Assembly (NCBI GenBank): GCA_003344405.1
Contig: NOWV01000013.1
Span: forward strand, 946,799 to 1,010,798
Direction of reading: 5' to 3'
DNA: 64,000 nt
Source: Trichoplax sp. H2
Taxonomy: Eukaryota > Placozoa > Uniplacotomia > Trichoplacea
Below the pieces are notes generated by a model. The model made no database searches. It was given only the letters and a program-made list of their open reading frames with translations, and was not told the origin of the DNA. Below are positions 41,358 to 52,448 of this stretch, one piece after another (position 1 is the first letter of the stretch; the number at the start of each line of letters is the position of its first letter). The position numbers and the translations under genes were made by a program.

Positions 41358-44300
41358 ATGAAAAAATTTATCGATGGTTACCAAGCGGTGGATAATAAAA
41401 CTAGTTCAAGTCAGGAATCGACTAGACTATTCTATCATGTCGAATCAGAAGAGCATGTTAGCATAGATGATATTTATAGGAGAAGAAGTAGTTCAGACAC
41501 AAGTTCAATCCAAGGATATCAAAATATAGTTGATGCAAGTGAAATAATGGAAATGAAAAGCATTCCTATTAATGATGCAGGTGTAAGTGATAATTGTAGG
41601 GGTTTTTAGTTGATGACCTGAGGTACCTTTACGCCATATTGTGGTAGATTCTGAATGGAGTAAAGCTGAATAGTAGATTTTATGAAACAATTTACGAGAG
41701 TAGAGCCACCCATTCTTGTAAATACATAATACCTAGGATGTACTCGAGAAATGAGCTACATATGATTTAGTTCATCTCTATAGAACTACTTTAAGGTATT
41801 TGAGAAAAGATTTTGTTAAATAATCTACTCGTGCAAGTACATAAGTCTTAGGATATACTTGAGAAATGAAGAAAAAATATGGTTTAGGTCATTTCTGTTT
41901 AGAATTACGGCAGTTAAAACTGTATGAGAGGAATTGTAGATAGAATAATCTGTTGTCGCAAGCAAAGTACAGTAATTCTGTTAGTATTTGCAATAGTTTT
42001 AGGTATCAAATAGAGGATTGAAAATATCTATTTGAAACTAGGTGAATAAATTAGAAGTTGAAACTTTTTTTAATTTGAAACGAATGAAACACTTTGTTCA
42101 CAAAATTATTGTTGTGGAATTCTTTCAGATTTCTTTTTATAAAGTAAATTGAAATGAGAACATTCTTTTACCCAATATCAGAAACAGTACACTTGTATTT
42201 ACGATGTGCAAATACAGCCAATTGATCCATTAAATTCGTGATTGTTATTTAACAAACTTGGGTTTTTATTTTAGGATGGCAACTGTGATGATCATAGTTT
42301 GCTTTTAAAGGTACGATTCATCAAGAAAAACGGGTGAAAATATCTAATTTATTGGTCGCAAAAGAATAGTACTTTCAAGTTATTATGAATAAGATGAAAT
42401 AATTTACTATGTAGATAGACAATCATAAGGAAAATGATAAATCTGGCATTGCTTTATCCTCGTTTAACATTATGAATACTATCTTAGCTACGGGCATCTT
42501 GGGTAATTGATATTTTTACTATTTGATATGCTAATCTATGCAGATAGTATAGAACCTAACCAATTTTTTTTATCTATATCGCCAATCACAGGAATACCCT
42601 ATGCTTTAAAGCAAGCAGGATTTGTTATGGGCTTAATTATTCTCCTGCTTGTCGCAGCTATATCAGGTAATGTCTATTTTATCCTTCCATCACCACAGTT
42701 GCTTCTATGAAAATTACCAGCTAGGCTATTTTTAGATATTTTGGAATTTCCTTCTTTATCAAGATGGTGTTGTGATGCTAATGCCTCCGCATTAATCAAG
42801 CATTTCTTAGCAAACGTAGAATATAATGAAGTATTTGCAACAATCACCATAGACGCACTGATTATAGATAATCAGCGATGTTATAGAAATTTCCTTCTTT
42901 ATAAATGTTGTGTTTTGATACTAATGCCTTTGCATTAATCAAGAATTTTTGGTATACTATATGCAGAATATAATGGAGTTTTTACAACATCATTATAGAC
43001 GCTTTAATGATAGAGGATCATAGATGACCATCGATGTTTTAAAATTTTCTTCTTTATAAATATTTTGTGAAAATGCTGATACTTTCACATTAATTATCAT
43101 TTATAACCACATTATTAGCTTAGCTTCTAGAAGTTTGCTTTACTACTATACTGATGGCTAGGTATAACTAAGACATGCTTTATCCAACTACTGTATAATG
43201 TGTATATATGGCGGATGCACTAACAAATAGGAAGTTAAAAGTTTCTTATCGGTCATGTTGAAATCGATTTTTAATTGATTGCAGATTTTACAGCATTATT
43301 ATTGATCAAGTCCGGCAGATTAGCCAGTCAGAGCTCTTACCAGGTGAGATAGAAGATCCTTTTTGGCTTATTTGAAATAGCTTGATCATTTATACAGCAT
43401 AAGGAGTCTACTTACATTTCTATTTGCTTCAGAGTGTTTATTGAAAAATATTGACTAATCAAGGAGCCAATTAATCATCATTTTATTCCAGTCTTTATCA
43501 TTGCTTCTTTACACCATAATTACGGACATTATTTCCAATGCGTACTATGTCTTTATTCCGAATTTTTAATTATCCATATTCTATGGAGGCTAAAATTACA
43601 TTTGAACAGATAACTTTGTATGAAATCGAGGAAATTTAAAAATACAATTTGTCAGCGATATCACGCCTTACATACTTATTCTTGTCGCCTATTTCATGAC
43701 TTGGATATATTGCTGATCTAGCCTTCTCAAAATGCAATTATAAAATTATGCAAGGAATATTTTATAAAATAGAAAAAAAGTAACAAGCAGAATACAGAAA
43801 CATAGTGAAATATTGCAGATAATACTAGACGGGTAGTTGCTGATAGATGATAAAAATGTTAGAGGTTAATAAATATTGCATGAGCATAAGTGTTGCCATT
43901 GCTTGAGGTATTTTTATTAATGGCATTCGCAATCAAGGTAGCCAATAGCCTATGTCATTTTAACGGAAATTACTGTGCTGAATCAATCTTTTGCTTTATA
44001 AAAATAGCTGATGCATTTACTTTGTTTTAAAATGAAACACAGAATCTTGCCAGGGCTGCCTTTGGTAATATGGGTTATTATCTTGCACTAGTCTGCCAGT
44101 TTTTATTCCCTTTTCTTGGTTAGTCGATAAAATCGTTTAACCTACGATGGAAATGCTTAAAAGTTCGGAGACTAATTAATATTTAATGTAGAGCAGGACT
44201 TGACCAGTTTATAGTGGTTAATGGACGTAAAATGGATAACTAATTGTATTTTATATATGAAAATATTCTAATAATGCTATTAGCCATGATGGGATACCTT

Positions 44301-47296
44301 GTGGTCATTGGAGACTCATTTACCAGATCATTTCATCATTTAGGTGAGGATTACGCTCAGCTTTTATCATTTTCTAATTTAGCATTCTGATATTTTTCCA
44401 CAACAACCACTTTAATATCTGACTATATCAATTCAAGATGATGGAACCGTTGTCCTACAAGATAGACGATTTATTATTAGCATGGCGATGTTGATTATTG
44501 CACCACTGTGTTTTTTTAAACGCTTGAAAGACTTAGGAGTGGTAAGCATAAATTCTAATGCTACGTGAATGGAGAAGAAGTAATCATCCATTAGCAATAA
44601 TTATTTCGATCTTCTTGGCATGTTGCTTTACTTGCAACTGTTTTCATTCTATTAGCTTATTTAATAAGCAATTAAAGTATATCAAATACTAAAACATAGA
44701 GCAAGTATTTTATATAGCCGTCCTTGATTATCTAGGTATCGATGATTTCCTTAATATGTTTAGCCGTCTTAGTGCTGGCAGTTCTTATCCGTATGTCGAC
44801 ATTGAAACCGCTAATGTAAGTAGAACTTTATTGCTATCTAGTCTATCTAGCTATCCCATCATAATTGTTATACTATGCCTTGGTTTGATAGCCCAGAAAC
44901 TCCTCACGCTTGGCAGTTTGCTACTCTCAATATTCCGCAGGCTATTGGAATTACTGCATTTGGTATGGCATAATATTAGGCTTAGGATATAATTAAAGCA
45001 AAGCCATGGCTAGTACAATTTAAGATGCTGTTACTAAAACATGAGTTATCATTACGTGTTGTTCAATTCCATTTAGAATTGCATCGATGAACTCAAGGCT
45101 CGTGATTTATTGTAATATCTTCAATTTAGGTTTTGTTTGGCATCACAACACATTCCTAATTTACAACTCTTTGAAAAGTAATAGCATGGACAGATTTAAT
45201 GCAATATCGCATGTTTCCATCTCAACAGCACTGGTATTTATGCTTCTTCTTGGCATGGTTGGTTATATTACATTCACAGGAAACACTCAAGGTACACTAA
45301 GCTAAGGGTTATTGTCAATATATACAAGCTAATACAAACTAAATAACCCTTACTATTTCTAACTTTATGAATAATTGTCAATTTTATAACATTTATGGTA
45401 ATCCATAGGTATCTACCTGTATGCAGTCTAGAATTGAGCTAGCTATAATCAAGTTTAACAAGACATTTAAGAGAACAAATATATAGGCTGAATGCTCTAA
45501 TATTTTAAAAAGATTTTATAGCATTTTAGCCGTCACCAATTTCACAAAATTATGGTTTTTGTCTCATTTTCTAGCGGATATTTTGGAGAATTATTGTGAT
45601 GATGATATTCTCATCATTGTGAGCCGATGTTGTTATGCTATCTCTATGATGTTAACTTATCCAATAGAATGTTTCGTATGTAGAAACGTAAGTACTTGTC
45701 ACTTCAATAGAGTAACATTGAGAGTGGATATGGCAATGGAATCTATAGGATATTTTAAATTAGTTAGCAAGTTCTAATTCACTATGACTTTAAAATCGGA
45801 TTTTCTAAAGGTAATCTTAGAATCTATCAAATTTTCAGAGTTAGAGAGAGAATTAATGATATGAATATTGACGTCTATAGATAATTTGCACCATCTTGAA
45901 GACCTTGACCATTATCGACTGTTGAATTTTACATTTATAGATTATACAGATTGCTTTCTTTAGCAATGCAAGAGATTCTATTTGGAGGCACTGCATTATT
46001 ACAGCATTAATTATTTTAGGTACTCTACCGGTACCTTTGATTACCAGGTGTCTTGGATTTGTTCTTGAGCTAAATGTAAGCTCAAAAATGATGTATTTGA
46101 GTATTAATCTATCGCAAGATATAAAATTTTTCTAACGATAAATTGCTGTATTTCTTAATAGGGAATCATTGCTGCAACACCTTTAGGTAATATTATAATC
46201 AACTACTGAAGCGAAGATCTAAATAATACCTTTACACTATGATTTAGTCTTGATAAACCTAAATTATATATAGTAAACACAGACAATGTTACTTCCATTG
46301 CGAGCCTATAGGTTTGACTTTGCAAAGTTAAGTAAATTGCTATTGCATTTCTATGAACAATATATTGCTCAGGCGTTGGGAAAGAGCTAACAGCTACGCA
46401 TGCGAGTAATAACCACATTTGAAGTGTACTTGTAGATTAAGATCCTTTAACTCTCCCTAGTGTACCTATTTTATTGTGTGGACAAGTATACGTATACACG
46501 GTAGATGATCAATGTCGATGGATTGAATAGCCTACCTTAGATTACCATGATATTTAGCTCGTTTAGTGCACATGCTTTATTGTACCTTTCTATAGACGAT
46601 CGAAGTGGATAGATTGATTTACTATAGACTGATATCATATTTCGCCAAAACTTGTTTATGTCCTTATCATAATAATTGGGGGTAGGATGGTGGTTATGGA
46701 TAGGGTTTGAAGCGAAGTACTATGTAATTTACACTACTCATGCGAGTAAATACAGCAAATATTAGAGTATACTACGTTAATATATACGTGTACTTTGATC
46801 AATTTTAATATCTCACTAAAGTACACTAAAGGTGAGCTAAATCACTTTTAAGATTATCGGAGTTTATGTATTTGATTGAATTAGGATTGTCGTGTCACAA
46901 TAACTAATCACGATTCATTGCATGAGTTACTTCCTGAGCTAACGTCTGTTGAGTGTAGATCATTTAGGTGGAGACAGTGGATACTTGTATGGATTCTTCA
47001 ACTATATATTAAAATTATGGCTACACGTACCACTATCACATTAACAAAATATAATCCCATTATTGCTTTCTATTTCAGTATTTCTTTTCCCTCCAGCTTG
47101 CTTTATCAAACTCTCCACAAAATCAAACTTTTCTATTGAAAAGGTACTTTCTGTGATTATTATCGCCATTGGAATTGGAATAGTTGTAATTGGACTACTT
47201 GTCATGTGGTTAGACTTGGACGGTTGTAATAATTATGATCGCCATTGGTCATGGTGTAATATTAGCATGATCAGCATTAATGGTACGAATGATTAA
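41358..47296 (+). CDS. SLC38A11-like amino acid transporter, copy 3
   Basis: Third tandem member, 505 residues, fifteen exons: 41358-41582, 42275-42310, 42415-42502, 42592-42666, 43285-43343, 44043-44118, 44284-44343, 44438-44541, 44736-44815, 44892-44962, 45130-45291, 45575-45687, 45950-46075, 46162-46186, 47079-47296. It has an extra 36-bp coding exon (42275-42310) in the N-terminal tail. The intron that separates GlnAla codons after the IPQ motif in copies 1 and 2 is absent: 44892-44962 is one exon. Sequence is closest to copy 1 (HHNTFLIYNSLK and LTYPIECFVCR are shared), but FVC is FVW here and the first membrane segment reads NTILATGILGIPYA instead of an IGAG form. The loops at exons 8 and 13 are one and three codons shorter. 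The tail has two cysteines and NIS and NGT glycosylation sites. Regulation is not visible. Confidence 0.88.
41700..41990. repeat. two-unit intronic repeat, ~118 bp
   Basis: In intron 1 of transporter copy 3, aaatacataatacctaggat followed by gtactcgagaaatga near 41719 recurs near 41837 as agtacataagtcttaggat with atacttgagaaatga. Confidence 0.65.
42740..43090. repeat. intronic tandem repeat, ~145-150 bp, three units
   Basis: In intron 4 of transporter copy 3, three units share atttccttctttataaa followed by tgatactaatgcctttgcat and taatcaag (near 42745, 42889 and 43042). The 65-codon frame at 42741 lies inside the first unit and is not conserved in the others. Confidence 0.75.
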
Positions 47297-48369
47297 ATGA
47301 AGTTTTAAATTCATTAAGAGCTTCCATAATGCAATTAGACAGTTATTTCCAGCTTTATTTTAATAGCTTTCACAATAACACTCATCAAAATTATTAACTG
47401 AAAATGATATTACTAATAGTAGCTAACATATATTTCTCAGTACTTGTTTTACACAGTCGAAAGTAAAAACTTTCGCTTTTACTAATGTGTCATTGCTAAC
47501 ATCAAGAAACTGGTTTAAAAGAGTACATCTTTTAAATATACCGATTGCCATTATCACCCAACAATCTCTATATACGAGTAGGTTACCGTATGTATCACTA
47601 TACAAGTATACGAATATTTGAAAATACAGTTCTCCAGAGAAGAAAGGCTATATTCAATTTTGCAGATGTGATATCGTTCCAAAGGATAGATATGTCCTAC
47701 TTAGATTAAACAGAATATAAATTGGTGTGTGAGTCAGTGCAAAGATAGAAATTAATTAACATTAGAGAATACAAAGATAAATCTTTATTATATTTGTGTT
47801 TTTGGTGAATGGTATTGTAATGTTAGCTTTGGATCTGTTATTAAATCAATAAAAACTACTAATGTAACATTTTCTAGACGATGTTTATTACTGTTCATAA
47901 TATGAATTTTATTTGGTGATATAATCTACAATACAGAATAATAATATAGATTGTATCCACAATACGATAATATGTAATCTTCAAGACAGTATTGCCAAGA
48001 GTTTTGTAAATTTCCTAAGTCGCTAACGAGTACTTCTTTATACTGCTCCGTATGCTTAGTAGAGCAAACAAAAAAGACTGGAATAGTTCCAATGAAAAGT
48101 AGTAACGATAAATTCTGTATGCCAACAACAACTACTACAGTATATACGTAGACTGGTGATAAGTATAATAAAGCATCGAATTTAATCATATATAGATGAG
48201 AATTGAACCTATCGTTGAAATAGATTCATTTTCCTCAATCGATTAGGCTATTACGTAAGACTATTTAAAAGTCTGCTACCTTTTTGTTAGCCTGCTTCGA
48301 CGTCAATTTCACAGCATTTATGCTTAGGCATCTAAGAAAGTAATCAAACCACGATTATTTAGGGCAGCT
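47297..48369. other. convergent intergenic region
   Basis: Spacer between transporter copy 3 (plus) and the aldolase-fold gene (minus), so it should hold both 3' UTRs. An AATAAA at 47848-47853 could end copy 3, 552 bases past its stop. No other gene was seen. Confidence 0.5.
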
Positions 48370-49444
48370 TTATGTTATCAATAAGTAGCACTTACTTCCG
48401 TTTTGAATGTATTTGAATGGGTTTTTGTTCGCGTAATTGTAGCCAGGTTTTAAACCCTATATGACATAATACTACATTAGGCAATATTCATACTTTGATA
48501 AATGTCAATTTCAAGAGTTTTCTAGAACTAGTACAGTATTAGTATTGATACAATGGAGAAGGCAATGCTCAACTTTGCTCATGTTATCATATTAACTTTA
48601 CTTCAATTATCATTACCATTTCATCCAATCTTCGGACAAAAGCTTCAAAAAAAACCAACTCAACACGTTGGTCTGCAGGGTCTTTGTTGGTAGTGTTGTC
48701 TTTGACGATACGTTGTATTTTTTGAAGAATAGGAGTAGGTAATAAAATTAAATCTTCCTTGCCGGCAGACATAGCACTATATTGCATTTCACAAGCAGAC
48801 ATGAAAAAGTAAGCTCCAGAGAAAGCTTCTTCTACACTTTTACCGGCCGCTAAGAAACCATGATTTCTCAAGAGTAATACATTTTTATCACCAATATCTT
48901 CAACGATACTTTTTCTTTCATTTTCATCGACAGCAATGCCCTGATAATCATGATAACCAATTGGTCCAGGTATCAATGAATCCTGCGTCAGTGGTAAATA
49001 ACCGGTTTTGGTGGATCCAATTGCAGTAGCTTTGGAAGTATGTAAATGGATAGCACAAACAACATCCTTTCTTCCCATATGGATTGCTGAGTGGATAACA
49101 TAGCCAGCCATATTAATGTTAAAGTGAGTAGAGCCAGGATCAATGACATTACCATGTTCATCTACTTTGATAAAGCAAGAAGCAGTCATTTCATCGAAAA
49201 GCAAACCGAAAGGATTAATCAAGAAATGATCTTTATCTTGCGATACACGAGCACTAATATGATTGAAGATGCTATCATTCCAGCCCATTAAAGCGACAAC
49301 CCGATATAAACATGCTAGTTTGATACGTAATTCTTTTTCGCCTTCTTCATATTTTGAAGTATCAACACCAAGGTCGTAATCATTGATTGGTCTTTTGGAG
49401 TAAAAAGTGACAAAAGGGGATGGAAATCCTTGGAAAGATTGCAT
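48370..49444 (-). CDS. adducin-type class II aldolase-fold protein
   Basis: Two-exon model, 49444-48617 and 48456-48370, giving 304 residues. The fold is the class II aldolase/adducin head domain: NHISAR (61-66), an adducin-like INPFGLLFDEMTAS (76-89), HSAIH, the HLH metal-type motif (133-135) and RNHGFLAAG (193-201) are visible. The position of the catalytic Glu of L-fuculose-phosphate aldolase is Gly114 here, as in adducin heads, so a classical aldolase reaction is doubtful. Exon 1 reads on to a stop at 48587, but GATGAAATG|GTAATG looks like a donor, and the downstream exon supplies GLKPGYNY, matching the adducin GYRTGYPY. That argues for splicing. The tail and MARCKS-like region of true adducins are missing. 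The first ATG in frame is 49444. An upstream exon near 49.88 kb is possible. Confidence 0.85.
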
Positions 49445-50244
49445 GTTGACAAATTGAGTGGAGAATTGGTGCAAGTTATGCGTGCAGCTTGGACTTTGTT
49501 TGATGCGTTAATTGCGAGAGCTTGATGAGAAAAGGAACGATTATGGCAATGTTGACGATTTATATAATATCCTACTCATCATGATTGAACACTGTCAATA
49601 CTGTTTCATTATAAGCTGTTCTATACACTATACTACGTTGACTAAAGTAGCAAAGGTTTACCTGGGGTTTTTCCATCGGAAAATGTCAGCAGATCCTTGA
49701 ACTTTGACATCTACGGACTGGCGTACAATAGGATTGCATCGAGGGCGGATGCAACTAGATGCAATCATTAATTCGTATTATATACTAGTAAGGTTTAAAT
49801 AAAGCTAAGGTATGCTGAGGTTGGGCTATACTTTTATCAGCATGATTTTCACCAAGGCAACCCCGAGGCCATCTTGCTGACACCGCCTACAGGTACAGTA
49901 CTGTACAATACGGCTAGGTACTATGATGGACTTTAGAAATGGCCGCCTTGTTTTAGCAGCCTAAAAAGTGTGATGCAATCGGATAGACTACTAAAATCTG
50001 CAATTATTGTCATCATCGATGGTACGAGAGTTTGCTTATTTGAATTGAAAAGCCTTTTTGGACTACTACAGAATGGCTGCTTATGGTAGTATCGACACTA
50101 TACTTCCTTTTTGTCTGCATCGTGTACTCAGAGTTTACCTCATTTTGAAATCTTGATTTTGCATACAAGCCCGTACTGTATGTCGTTCCTTGTTGAGTGG
50201 AAATTATTATGTTGTTGTTTACATTCATCTAATTAAACAAACTC

Positions 50245-50274
50245 GAAAGGTTAAAGGTTTTTGGTTAACCTTTC
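50245..50274. repeat. perfect 10-bp inverted repeat, 10-bp loop
   Basis: GAAAGGTTAA at 50245-50254 is repeated inverted as TTAACCTTTC at 50265-50274, with aggtttttgg between. It could be a protein-binding palindrome or simply a chance hairpin. Confidence 0.7.
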
Positions 50275-50399
50275 TCGCTCTTCTGTACAATACCAGGACA
50301 TCATACTATAATCCGTGGGCTGCTCAATATACTGTATAGCAGTATATCAGTTACACGGTGCAATATTCAATGACTTATTGTCGATTGAGTTCTACTAGA

Positions 50400-51120
50400 C
50401 ATTTTAATTAATGTTTTTCTCAACGCAACAGAAAATAATACATGTATCTACACAATCAATACTCAATTAATACTGTAGTTCTACGTCAGATTTACAATAT
50501 TTATTGATTATAAATATCATTTGAGTACTATATGTGTATAGCTGTACGCAAAACTACTGTAATTAGCTGAAATCACGACAGTAGTCCATGATTTGTACCG
50601 GACATGTACATTAATGTTTCTCGATTGGAACAGAAAATAAAACATGTTTCTGCACGGCAAGTACTCAATATACTGTACGTATTTGTAAGCGTCAAAAAAC
50701 AGGCATTACAGCCAATAAATTGTGGTGCTTACGATAGGCCAGGTAAATGCGGTGTATAAATTCAGTCAAATAGTATATTGTAAAATCATCGACCTTCGCT
50801 TTCGAGCGATTGGGCTGTAGGTTAGTTTATTATCAATATTATTTGAGTATGTATGTAGTCCATCATTCTACCAGATATGTAAATCAATATTCTTGATTGG
50901 AACAAAAATAGAACATGTTTCTGCACAGTCAATACTCAGTAGATGCATAGAGTACTGCACCAAGTATACGAGTACAGTATTCCATTTATTATACAGTCAA
51001 TATCATTAGAGTGTGGATGTACGAGTTAGGGGTTCGCAATCAGCGAATATTCGATCTTGATATGTAAAATAATGTTGCTCTATTGGAATAGGAAATAAAA
51101 TATTTTTCTGCAAGTATCCT
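50400..51120. repeat. dispersed tandem units, ~185-275 bp
   Basis: Four copies of a block like aatgtttctcgattggaaca followed by gaaaataaaacatgtttctg and cacagtcaatactcaata start near 50409, 50611, 50886 and 51070. Flanking sequence is rich in CAGTA/GTAC words. Confidence 0.75.
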
Positions 51121-51224
51121 TATAATCTGCTGAAGATGTTCAACTTCAATGCGATCGCCAACATTCGCAGATACAAGAGACTTCTTTAGCGGAATGTGAA
51201 AGCACTGGTAATGACACGAGCAAT

Positions 51225-51690
51225 CGAGCATATTATGGATAACTTTCTAGGCAAGTGATGTCTCTTTCAAACCCTTTCAACTGTATTAAAGTACCGTAGA
51301 GATAAAATAATAATACGAGCATATTATGGATAACTTTCTAGGCAAGTGATGTCTCTTTCAAACCCTTTCAACTGTATTAAAGTACCGTAGAGATAAAATA
51401 ATAATACGAGCATATTATGGATAACTTTCTAGACCAGTGATGTCTCTTTAAGACACTTTCAACTGTATTAAGCTACCAGAGAGATAAAATAATAGCACGA
51501 GCAATCGAGCATATTATGGATAACTTTCTAGGCAAGTGATGCCTCTTTCAGACACTTTCAACTGTATTAAGCTACCAGAGAGATAAAATAATAACATGAG
51601 CAATCGAGCATATTATGGATAACTTTCTAGGCAAGTGGTGCCTCTTTCAGACACTTTCAACTGTATTAAAATACCAGAGATAAAAAGAAA
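51225..51690. repeat. young tandem array, 91/99-bp units
   Basis: Five units begin cgagcatattatggataact at 51225, 51316, 51407, 51506 and 51605. Spacings are 91, 91, 99 and 99; the longer units carry an extra agcaatcg. Units 1 and 2 are virtually identical, and later units differ at a few positions (gacactttcaactg for aaccctttcaactg). This is the least diverged array in the window, so it expanded recently and is likely to vary in copy number. Confidence 0.9.
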
Positions 51691-52448
51691 CAGCAATACT
51701 TTCATCTCTTTGGTATTTACTCCAATATTCATAACAAAACTATCGACAGGTGTAGCTAGCACTCAGGATTTTGGCAAAGTATGATTAAGTAATCTAAAGC
51801 TCTTTAACTGACTATGATGCAAGTATCTGCGGTACAGCGATCCCTTCATCGGTTATGCTGAACCGTTTTAAAATACGCATGCTTTTAGTAAATTGACTAG
51901 ACATCATTATATCAACAAATCCCTGGTTTTCATTTCAATAATATATAACATCCTGATCGGCAATACGAACTAATACGCGTTAATGACATTTGTTAGTTTA
52001 AAGTTGAGCAGTCGTTCATTAAAAACATACTGTACTAACAGGAGTTTCAGTTCTTTATGAATTGTATTACTGAACTGTAAGTTATAAAATTTGAATTAAT
52101 AGTGTAGTTGCTAGTGTATATAAATGACCAACATCCGCAAATCCAGCGTTAGAAATCAGCTTAAATCAATTTCATTGTTTATTTTTTAATTTTATTCCAT
52201 TCTTAATGGGCATTACAAGTCTTATATCTCGACGACAGATAAAATAGAACTACTAAATAGTTGTAGTTGCTTAAGATAATGAAATGCAACAACGCGATTT
52301 TTTAATTAATCATTCACTTAGAATTGCCATATTATTGCTATAAGATGTAGTTATCAACTAGATAGAAATTTTTGTATTTACATTTATAGTACAATTGCAG
52401 TTTGAAAGTTTAGGCTTAGTAGTGAACTTCTTCACTTAGGTCCAGCTA

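Larger units (their letters stand above)
49445..52448. other. intergenic, GTAC motif and two repeat arrays
   Basis: Upstream of the aldolase-fold gene lies a GC-richer patch (49850-49950) with a CCATCTTG motif (49869-49876) and a palindromic acaggtacagtactgtac run (about 49890-49909), a plausible promoter. Farther right are the 50.4-51.1 kb and 51.2-51.7 kb arrays. Minus-strand frames at 50013-50228 and 51040-51231 are not recognised. Confidence 0.45.

Noticed and set aside
49850-49880. Possible 5' coding exon of the aldolase-fold gene (MASGLP, minus strand)
   Set aside because: It can be joined in phase only through a poor acceptor without a pyrimidine tract. The gene already has an acceptable ATG at 49444.
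51040-51231. 63-codon minus-strand ORF with fairly coding-like composition
   Set aside because: Part of it overlaps a repeat unit, no donor or acceptor fits, and I recognise no family.
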